Positions 57,183 through 64,000 of a DNA stretch of 64,000 nt are shown here, piece after piece. A model generated the notes under the pieces. The model made no database searches. It was not told where the DNA came from and saw only the letters and a program-made list of their open reading frames with translations. The stretch is from Semisulcospira habei (lineage: Eukaryota; Mollusca; Gastropoda; Semisulcospiridae): positions 124,890,712 through 124,954,711 of the forward strand of contig BTPG01000002.1 in assembly GCA_036245525.1 (NCBI GenBank), read 5' to 3'. How positions within the stretch are numbered: the stretch's first letter is position 1; the number at the start of each line of letters is the position of its first letter. A program made the position numbers and the translations under genes.

Positions 57183-57245
57183 CAGAAGAGATACCCAGCC
57201 CGCCCCCCCCCCCACCCCCCCCAAGTTCCCACCAACCTACACTGT

Positions 57246-57333
57246 CGAGCAAAAGAAATGCGCCATCATTTGTGTCATCGGAAACACTGAAGTGTTTCCG
57301 ATGACTCGGATGATGGCGCATTTCTTTTGCTCG
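57246..57333. repeat. Long hairpin H (88 bp)
   Basis: CGAGCAAAAGAAATGCGCCA TCATTTGTGTCATCGGAAAC ACT, then AGTGTTTCCGATGACTCGGA TGATGGCGCATTTCTTTTGC TCG. Arms of about 42 bp with very few mismatches. Single copy, no TTAA. Confidence 0.85.
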
Positions 57334-57604
57334 TCTAGATACAGGGCAGCCTGGAGATTATGCGTATTACAGTAAGATTCGGAAACATGTATAACAAATC
57401 ACCATGGGACCACATTCTTATTGCTGCTGTACCCGAAGATTGTTATAAGCGAATCGTCGGGAGCTCTGACAAAGTGTTGTTATATCCGACGTTTGCAAGT
57501 TATTAACGACCTTGGTATACGCGGAGGACACTGAAGTATCTATAAACGCAAGCACTAACAAAGAAAGACATAAGCACACATGGAGAGAACAAGGTTAAAT
57601 CAGT
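57334..57604. other. Spacer
   Basis: Nothing recognised. Confidence 0.3.
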
Positions 57605-58505
57605 TTAACTATTCGTCTGGCGGTAGCGCGTTTTGTCAAGGCGATTCCTGCAGGAATAACAACACCCTGACATCCTGCAGGAATAGCAACACCCTGACAT
57701 CCTGCAGGAATAGAAACACCCTGACATCCTGCAGGAATAGCAACACATTGACATCCTGCAGGAATAACAACATCCTGACATCCTGCAAGAATAGCAACAC
57801 CCTGACATCCTGCAGGAATAACAACACATTGACATCCTGCAGGAATAACAACATCCTGACATCCTGCAAGAATAGCAACACCCTGACATCCTGCAGGATA
57901 GCAACACCCTGACATCCTGCAGGAATAAAAACATCCTGACATCCTTCAGGAATAGCAACACCCTGACATCCTGCAGGAATAGCAACACCCTGACATCCTG
58001 CAGGAATAACAAGATCCTGACATCCTGCAGGAATAGCAACACCCTGACATCCTGCAGGAATAACAACATCCTGACATCCTGCAGGAATAACTACACCCTG
58101 ACATCCTGCAGGAATAACAACACCCTGACATCCTGCAGGAATAACAACACCCTGACATCCTGCAAGAAGAACAACACCTCTACATCCTGCAGAAATAACA
58201 ACACCCTGACATCCTGCAGGAATAACAACACCCTGACATCCTGCAGGAATAACAACACCCTGACATCCTGCAGGAATAACAACACCCTGACATCCTGCAG
58301 GAATAACAACAACCTGACATCCTGCAGGAATAACAACACCCTGACATCCTGCAGGAATAACAACACCCTGACATCCTGCAGGAATAACAACACCCTGACA
58401 TCCTGCAGGAACAACAACACCCTGACATCCTGCAGGAATAACAACACCCTGACATCCTGCAGGAATCGCCTCGACAAAAAGCGCTACCGACAGACGAAGG
58501 GTTAA
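57605..58505. mobile_element. Hairpin family C, copy C4, with internal 27-bp array
   Basis: TTAA at 57605-57608 and 58502-58505. Outer arms GGTAGCGCGTTTTGTCAAGG / CCTCGACAAAAAGCGCTACC form the family C stem. Between them about 30 units of cctgacatcctgcaggaata plus acaacac (27 bp) run from about 57650 to 58466. Every unit contains TCCTGCAGGA, the apex of the single-copy hairpin C2. Because 27 is divisible by three, open frames run through in several registers (up to 303 codons on the minus strand); there is no reason to call them genes. Confidence 0.9.
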
Positions 58506-58761
58506 TAACCAACCAAGACAGAAACACGCTTCGAAGAGCAAGGACAAAACAGTTTAATTAATAACGTGTTTCTTTGTTTGCTGGTAATATCCTCAGAAAT
58601 GAAACACTATGCCGCTGTCATGTACCGTGCGTCCTGCAGTAACACAATTCGTCTGAACGCGATGACCTCATCCTCTCCGGTCAACTCACCAGATGACCTC
58701 ATCCTCTCCGGTCAACTCACCAGAAAGGAAGTAGCATGTAATTTTTTTCTGGCACTCAGGT

Positions 58762-58798
<37 letters not shown>

Positions 58799-59424
58799 GC
58801 TTTGTCTGGCGCCCACAGACAATATACTGGAAGCAAATCGGGCCGTGTCCTACAAAGCGGACGAGCTAGACTCAGTATTTTTAATATAATTGATACAACT
58901 CGCCCGCTTTTCCCGATATGTTACACGGCTGTCTCAGTTCACGTGTGATGATACGGGATGTGCGATCTCCGCCGTTCTTTGGACTGTTTCCTTGCACTGC
59001 CACATAATGATCACCTACTGAGGCGGGGTTAAAAAGCGACCCAGCTTTGGCACCGCACCAAGAGAAAGAGAATAGAAAAGAATATGTCGATTTTGAGGTT
59101 AAAAGCCTTTCCAAAAGTCGCTGTATAAATGAATGAAACTATGCCTGGTCTCCTGGTACGCAAAACAAAATCAATCATGCTCGCCAAAGCTCGCATTTTA
59201 TCGGTCAAACTGTGCACTAGTGATGCATTCTGCGTAACGGGAAGCCAGGCATAATTTCACCTACTACAGGACAAGGAGACAAATTATTTGTAATACACAC
59301 AGAGCGCTTAACAGACACTACCCATAAACTATCCTGTCCTTGAACTGCATCAATGCCTGCCACTTTCTCCAACAAGCACTTTGTCCGAATTTCGGAAATT
59401 ACATTACTGGAACAAAAGGTTTAA
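58506..59424. other. Spacer with a 31-bp pair and T-run
   Basis: gatgacctcatcctctccgg is repeated at about 58660 and 58691 (31-bp unit). T-run at 58761-58796. No exon, no named element. Confidence 0.5.
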
Positions 59425-60181
59425 TTAACTCCTTCACTGCGATCCAGCTGCAAGAGACATAGATCCTCATGAGCCCCCGCAGTCGCATAGATCCTCATGA
59501 TCAGCAAGAGACGTAGATCACAGACATAGATCAGCAAGAGACATAGATCCTCATGAGCCCCCGCAGTCGCATAGATCCTCATGATCAGCAAGAGACATAG
59601 ATCACAGACATAGATCAGCAAGAGACATAGATCCTCATGATCAGCAAGAGACATAGATCACAGACATAGATCAGCAAGAGACATAGATCCTCATGAGCCC
59701 CCGCAGTCGCATAGATCCTCATGATCAGCAAGAGACATAGATCACAGACATAGATCAGCAAGAGACATAGATCCTCATGAGCCCCCGCAGTCGCATAGAT
59801 CCTCATGATCAGCAAGAGACATAGATCACAGACATAGATCAGCAAGAGACATAGATCCTCATGAGCCCCCGCAGTCGCATAGATCCTCATGATCAGCAAG
59901 AGACATAGATCACAGACATAGATCAGCAAGAGACATAGATCCTCATGAGCCCCCGCAGTCGCATAGATCCTCATGATCAGCAAGAGACATAGATCACAGA
60001 CATAGATCAGCAAGAGACATAGATCCTCATGAGCCCCCGCAGTCGCGGGGGCTCATGAGGATCTATGTCTCTTGCTGAGACCTATTTGTATCCCTGTTCC
60101 TTGGACGCCTGCGGTGTTTGGTCGCTGAACGAACAACCGTTTATAAAACAAAAAACGATATCAATTAGTCATTCGCCTTAA
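59425..60181. mobile_element. Hairpin family B, copy B15, with 84-bp array
   Basis: TTAA-CTCCTTCACTGCG at 59425; the right TTAA (60178-60181) is shared with the next element. The left arm with parts of it (gcaagagacatagatcctca, tgagcccccgcagtcgcata, gatcctcatgatca, then a shorter repeat) recurs with period 84 bp at 59758, 59842, 59926 and 60010, plus irregular units before. Only the last unit folds with the right arm GCGGGGGCTCATGAGGATCT. The 28-residue periodic minus frames (up to 132 codons) are repeat artefacts. Confidence 0.9.
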
Positions 60182-60569
60182 ATCCTTCACTGCCGAGAAA
60201 GAAAATTAACACGATCCAACAGCAAGAGATATAGATCCTCATGAGCCCCCGCAGTCGCGGGGGCTCATGAGGATCTATGCCTCTTGCTGACACCACTTTG
60301 TATCCATATTCCTGGGACGACTTGGCACCTTGACACTGAGTTTACCAAAAATTCAGAAAACAACACGTTCAGGGCTAAATGTCTTTTGTCCACCACAAAG
60401 GTGATTTCAAAGACGGGGCACCAAAATAGGGTCTGAACAAATTTTGACCCAAGCTGGATTCGAACCCGAGACCTTTCGGTCGAGAGACCAACACTCTACC
60501 ACCGAGCCACCCAGCTCCCCCCAAAAACTCAGAAACGCAATCTGCGTTCACTAGAAGGTAAGGGGTTAA
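60178..60569. mobile_element. Hairpin family B, copy B16, with SINE inside
   Basis: TTAAATCCTTCACTGCCGAG at 60178, perfect stem around cagtcgcg, standard tail, ending GGTAAGGGGTTAA (60566-60569). The tRNA-SINE at 60360-60520 sits in the tail. Confidence 0.85.
60360..60520 (-). mobile_element. tRNA-derived SINE, copy 1
   Basis: On the minus strand it starts GGGGAGCTGGGTGGCTCGGT; A box TGGCTCGGTGG and B box GGTTCGAATCC are spaced as in a tRNA gene. The body continues TCAAAATTTGTTCAGACC and GTGGTGGACAAAAGACATTT. Flanked by a 15-bp duplication ccaaaaa(t/c)tcagaaa at 60345-60359 and 60521-60535, one mismatch. Confidence 0.87.
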
Positions 60570-60599
60570 AACAGAAATAACGTCCTCATTTGAAGAACA

Positions 60600-60720
60600 G
60601 CTGGGGTAGATCTTGGTCAGCGCAAATGGCACAGATATCCTCGTTTGCCCCTGCGACTGCAGAAGCTCATGCAAATATACGCCTCGTAAAAGTGGACTGG
60701 AGGCGGGAATGCAAAGCTTA
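60600..60720. mobile_element. Degenerate family B copy (B17)
   Basis: GGCACAGATATCCTCGTTTG CCCC and GCTCATGCAAATATACGCCT: an old stem with many mismatches. Confidence 0.45.
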
Positions 60721-60975
60721 AACCCTTACCTTGTCACAATTTGTGTGACGAAAAAAAAGTGACGGCGTCTGGTTTTAGTCACGACGGGAAAACGACTCGA
60801 AATCACAACGCACGCATCGACTCCGAATAACACACTGCTGTGTGACGGAAAAGAGGAAAACCGACAATAATCCCATTTTTGGGAAAGCAACATTTTGATT
60901 GTCATGCAATGAAAATCTTGCTCGTCACACAAATGGCCTTCCTGTCTTCTGTCTTCGAAGAGCAGTGAAAATGGG
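60721..60975. other. Spacer
   Basis: Nothing recognised. Confidence 0.3.
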
Positions 60976-61085
60976 ACACTACCAGCATCCGGTAGTCAGC
61001 ACTACCAGCATCCGGTAGTCAGCACTACCAGCATCCGGTAGTCAGCACTACCAGCATCTGGTAGCCAGCACTACCTGCATCCGGT
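60976..61085. repeat. 23-bp tandem repeat, five units
   Basis: Unit cactaccagcatccggtagt plus cag. Each contains a mini-palindrome CTACC..GGTAG. Confidence 0.9.
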
Positions 61086-61883
61086 TTACGCTATCTCCCG
61101 TCACTCTAACCCTGTGGGTGACCTTTCCAGGGTTTCATATTATCGTGACCAAAATGGTATCCACGGCCTTCTGCCGAAGGTTGTGTGGGCAATACGCGCC
61201 TGTCAGCAGATCCATTTTCAAACTAAATTTAAGGTGGCTTGGCCTTACTTATGGCAACGTGAGAACAGGTGCTGCTGAAATTACTCTTGTTGCGTAGGTG
61301 CTGCGGAAACAGTAGGCTCGCATAAAATGATCGTCTGAAATAACTCCCTTCTCACCTCTGATTAATCAGATATATTTAATGAGGGGTGGGATGGAGGTGG
61401 GGGTATGGAGGGGGTTGGGGGGGGGAGGGATAAACTCACGGATTTTTTATTTTTGTGATCCTTTTGCGATTCGCAGTTCACGAATTCAGAATAAAAACAT
61501 TCACATTTCATGCTAGGAAAGGAGGTCAAAGTAACCATTCAGACCAAAAAGGTGACTGCCAAGCGTGTAAAATGCAAAGAAGCACCCAACGGAGAAAGAA
61601 ATACGCTTAGAAAAGATGGGTACAACACAATTTATATTTCGGGTAAATACCCTTTGTCAAAATAGACAAACAAACAGAGAAATCAGCCGCTACTTATCTT
61701 CATTCGCAGAAGGCATGTGGCAACCCGAAATATTAATATTCGGGGTACAGTGGTTACTTTGACCTCTCTCAGGCCTACAACTAACAAGGGTCCGTGTATC
61801 AAATCCCTGCTACCAATATCTTATACATGTAGTGAATGCTGGCTTGGCCTTCTAGTAACGTCAAAGTTACACTTGTTGCGTAG
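61086..61883. other. Unassigned
   Basis: A diverged pair of blocks at about 61215-61310 and 61815-61885 share ggcttggcctt..taacgt or caacgt and cttgttgcgtaggtg. G-rich tract at 61383-61432. No exon seen. Confidence 0.4.
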
Positions 61884-61985
61884 GTGTAGCCCCCGCACTC
61901 GCGGGGGGCTCATGAGGATCTATATCTCTTGCTGACACTACCCTGCATCCATGTTTCTTAGACGGAATCTTTGACGACAAATGCG
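61884..61985. mobile_element. Family B copy B18, left arm missing
   Basis: AGCCCCCGCACTCGCGGGGG GCTCATGAGGATCTATATCT, then the standard tail gcatccatgtttcttagacg. Confidence 0.65.
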
Positions 61986-61989
61986 CGTT

Positions 61990-62173
61990 TTAACTGCCGA
62001 GAAAAAACGAATACCACCCAACTGCAAGAGGTATAGCTCCTCATGAGCCCCCGCAGTCTAGATCTCTTGCTGACACTACCCTGCATCCATGTTTCTTAGA
62101 CGGAATCATTGACGTCGAGTTAACAATGACTAGCAAAAACACGATTTACGTCCGCTGGCAGCGAAGGGGTTAA
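61990..62173. mobile_element. Family B copy B19, right arm deleted
   Basis: TTAA-CTGCCGAGAAAAAACG at 61990, left arm CAAGAGGTATAGCTCCTCAT GAGCCCCCGC, then only tctagatctcttgc of the right arm, and the tail to GAAGGGGTTAA (62170-62173). A clean loss of most of one arm. Confidence 0.75.
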
Positions 62174-62205
62174 TAATGATGCGACTACAGCGGGTGGGAA
62201 AAGGT

Positions 62206-62256
62206 CGGTTAGGTATTGGGGTTTAACGCCGAGCAGGCGACTAAGGCCATCTCACG
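62206..62256 (-). mobile_element. 51-bp LINE no. 2 tail insertion
   Basis: TTTAACGCCGAGCAGGCGAC and TAAGGCCATCTCACGG equal the 3' end of LINE no. 2 at 47245-47290. Flanked by a 16-bp duplication GCGGGTGGGAAAAGGT (62190-62205, 62257-62272). Extreme 5' truncation. Confidence 0.8.
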
Positions 62257-62272
62257 GCGGGTGGGAAAAGGT

Positions 62273-62561
62273 GATACAGCAGTACCTGTGTTGAGTGACC
62301 ACACTTTTCGCAAGAAGAAAATCTGAAAAGACAGGTGCTATCTGATGAAAGGGCTCGCAGGGCAAACAGTGTCACCTGTCAATAAAGACCACCTCGTGTA
62401 GGCCGCCAGTCACAGCTGTAGCCACAGCTACAGACACAGCTACAGTCACAGCTACAGTCACTTAAATGATGGCCTTTAATGACAGGTGATCTCTCACAGG
62501 GGTGCTCGCTCAGAACAGGTTGGGCTGTACTGTTAATGTATTGAAACACGCATTTCTCATC
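62273..62561. other. Spacer with short cacagctacagt repeats
   Basis: A 12-bp unit cacagctacagt recurs about four times at 62407-62461. Nothing else. Confidence 0.55.
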
Positions 62562-62943
62562 ATGCGTGTATATATGTGCGCGATGTGCGTGTGCGTGTGT
62601 GTGTTTGTGTGCCGTGGGTGCGTGTGTGTGTTTGTGTGCCGTGGTGTGTGTGCGTGTGTGTGTTTGTGTGCCGTGGTGTGTGTGTGTGCCGTGGTGTGTG
62701 TTCGTGTGTGTGTATGTTTGTGTGCCGTGGTGTGTGTGCGTGTGTGTGTTTGTGTGCCGTGGTGTGTGTGCGTGCATGCGTGTGGTGTGTGTGTGTGTGT
62801 GTGTGGTGTATACATGTGTGTTTGTGCGTGCGCGTGCGTGCATGTGTGTGCGTGTTGTATGTGTTTGTGTGCGCGCGTGGTGTGTGTGTGGTGTGTGTGC
62901 GCGTGCGTGCGTGCGTGCATGCGTGCGTGCGTGCGTGTACGTG

Positions 62944-63003
<60 letters not shown>

Positions 63004-63004
63004 G
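62562..63004. repeat. GT-rich minisatellite and (GT)n
   Basis: Units tgtgtgtttgtgtgccgtgg of about 30 bp alternate with plain GT and GC steps. Frames across it, up to 210 codons, are artefacts. Confidence 0.93.
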
Positions 63005-63055
63005 CGTGCATGCGTGTGTGCGAGTCCGCGCGTGATATCTACAAAGTCAGCTCAC

Positions 63056-63140
63056 CTCTCTAAACCTGCCAGCCTCAATCTGTAGCGCCATACGGAACTC
63101 ATCCTCCAGTTCGGAGTACTGCCGGCCCAGCGCGTCCACT
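63056..63140 (-). CDS. Coiled-coil host exon (28 codons plus one base)
   Basis: Minus-strand island of 85 bp. Acceptor ttgtttgtttcag|A at 63141 has a good pyrimidine tract, donor GAG|gtgagc at 63055 is strong. After one leading base (phase 2 entry) it encodes [20 protein letters not shown] followed by IEAGRFRE, a charged helix with heptad spacing. It ends on a codon boundary, matching the phase of the exon at 33064-33177, so RFRE|VQSS would be continuous. It is not part of any transposon I recognise. Function unknown; cytoskeletal or ciliary coiled-coil proteins are possible but not shown. Confidence 0.7.
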
Positions 63141-63143
63141 CTG

Positions 63144-63522
63144 AAACAAACAACAGAAACAGGGGTTCCCCCATAAATCACAAGCAGGGCAAACATTCAC
63201 AAACCAGATAGGTGAGGCTAGCGCTGGCATGAAAATGATCGTCTTGTTCTATACCTTCCCGTATTTCTCTGTGGGCTGGCGATTGGGTGCCTGATAGGCG
63301 GGGGCAGGGGATCAGTCTAACTGTTTGTCTGTCCAGCGCTGTGATTCCCCTTGGTTTTAGGGCAAACATTGCACAGCCCCCAAACAATACTGAGTGGCCA
63401 ACTACTTGTGTGTGCTAGTGGGCATACATTGTCCTACAGAAATGCTTGTGTGTATAACAATTATCCTGCAGGTATCATCGCGACTCAAACAAAATTATCC
63501 TGCGCCACGAACAGCTAATGGG
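63144..63522. other. Intron-like spacer
   Basis: Sequence upstream (in gene direction) of the exon; no further exon or repeat recognised. Confidence 0.35.
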
Positions 63523-63738
63523 TTAACCCTTTCACTGCCGAGAAAAAGTGAACGCGATCCAACTGCAAGAGGCATAGACCCTCATGAGCCCCCGCGACTG
63601 CGGGGGCTCATGAGGATCTATGCCTCTTGCTCTGACCCGTTTGTGTCCATGTTAATTGGACAGTTGTGGCTTTTGGTCGTCCGGTGAACACATATTATTT
63701 CAGAAACAATGTACACCCGTTGGCAGGGAAGGCGTTAA
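63523..63738. mobile_element. Hairpin family B, copy B20 (type copy)
   Basis: 216 bp, TTAA at 63523-63526 and 63735-63738, ends CCCTTTCACTGCCGAG and GGCAGGGAAGGCG. Stem GCAAGAGGCATAGACCCTCA / TGAGGATCTATGCCTCTTGC with one mismatch, core AGCCCCCGCGACTGCGGGGG. Confidence 0.88.
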
Positions 63739-63834
63739 AAGTTGCTTGGCCAAAACAAGGGCGGCTGGAAAGGTACAGACATGCAGAACTTGCAGAAACT
63801 CGTATCAAATTAAACCACGGGAGAGCGGAAGCCA

Positions 63835-63995
63835 AAAAAAAAAAAAAAAAAGGGCTTAACGTCTTTTGTCCACCACGAGGATGATTTCAAAGGCGGGGAG
63901 GTCTGTACAAATTTTGACCCCAGCTGGGTTCGAACCCAGGACCTTTCGGACGAGAGTCAAACGCTCTACCATCGAGCCACCCAGCTCCCCGCCGA
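63835..63995 (-). mobile_element. tRNA-derived SINE, copy 2
   Basis: Minus strand GGGGAGCTGGGTGGCTCGAT, A box TGGCTCGATGG, B box GGTTCGAACCC, then TTTGAAATCATCCTCGTGGT and GACGTTAAGCCC followed by a T-run (plus-strand A-run 63835-63851). Same family as 60360-60520 and better preserved at the 3' end. Its head is a few bases from the window edge. Confidence 0.87.
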
Positions 63996-64000
63996 GAGAG

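Noticed and set aside
57636..58547. 303-codon minus-strand frame (repeating AGCQGVVIP) and its companions
   Set aside because: It is the 27-bp array read in frame; 27 is divisible by three and the unit lacks stops in several frames. No start context, signal peptide or family.
59615..60013. 132-codon frame with LLIMRIYATAGAHEDLCLL repeats
   Set aside because: The 84-bp array of family B left arms.
57650..60060. CRISPR-like array
   Set aside because: Repeats are contiguous tandem units without unique spacers, in eukaryotic-style DNA.
60455..60520. Functional tRNA gene
   Set aside because: A and B boxes are present, but the sequence continues as a dispersed element with a target duplication and has a second copy at the right edge; it is a SINE head.
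62379..63085. Long His/Thr- or Cys/Val-rich frames
   Set aside because: GT/AC microsatellite artefacts; the same holds for frames at 1460-1780, 2250-2530, 6715-7035, 20953-21267 and 45245-45481.

Overview
The window looks like repeat-rich animal DNA, most likely from a lophotrochozoan and plausibly a marine mollusc. The reasons are long dinucleotide microsatellites, several LINE clades side by side (CR1/L2-like, RTE-like, RNase H-bearing I/Nimb-like), a Ty3/Gypsy-type LTR element, tRNA-derived SINEs, very many short palindromic elements, and exon-like islands with GT-AG borders. There are no operons, rRNA genes or CRISPR arrays. The species assignment is inference; nothing here identifies a species.

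Host coding sequence is almost absent. Two minus-strand coiled-coil exons with good splice sites lie at 63056-63140 and 33064-33177. Their phases join cleanly, so about 29.9 kb between them is probably one intron that has absorbed transposons. A third, weak exon candidate is at 18341-18440.

The dominant feature is a set of short palindromic hairpin elements, mostly 55-220 bp, that begin TTAA-C(C/T)C and end G(A/G)G-TTAA, as piggyBac-type elements do. I call them families A (core TTGGCGCC), B (core ATGAGCCCCCG), C (core TCCTGCAGGA or TCCTATAGGA), D, E and F; further hairpins without clear TTAA ends are G to K. Within a copy the two arms share substitutions that differ from other copies. Two copies carry tandem arrays grown from the hairpin: 27-bp units at 57.6-58.5 kb and 84-bp units at 59.4-60.0 kb.

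Layout. 0.7-1.3 kb: probable LTR end. 1.3-9.8 kb: A, B, C, E and G hairpins, a SINE-like element, CR1-like and L2-like 3' ends, 40-bp and 26-bp arrays. 9.9-11.7 kb: three tandem A hairpins, one split by an RTE-like fragment with a GACA/GATA tail. 12-20.6 kb: more hairpins, SINE-like copies, a Harbinger-like deletion derivative, an L2-like fragment, a 131-bp array. 21.2-30.6 kb: a long decayed CR1-like LINE (minus) with an ORF1 esterase, split by a 1.25-kb insertion and carrying a second LINE fragment. 31.8-32.6 kb: a CR1-like 3' end inside (GA)n. 33.5-38.05 kb: a nearly full RNase H-bearing LINE inside an A hairpin. 38.8-39.4 kb: a LINE fragment. 39.5-40.3 kb: a 43-46-bp array. 41.5-46.4 kb: a Gypsy-type LTR element with most of pol deleted. 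47.2-51.9 kb: a second RNase H LINE inside a B hairpin, itself split by the SINE-like element. 52-64 kb: hairpins, a second Harbinger-like copy, large arrays, tRNA-SINEs and GT-rich DNA.

Target-site duplications place many insertions to the base and give a nested history: hairpin elements first, LINEs into them, a SINE-like element into a LINE. None of the transposon reading frames looks intact enough for full autonomous activity.
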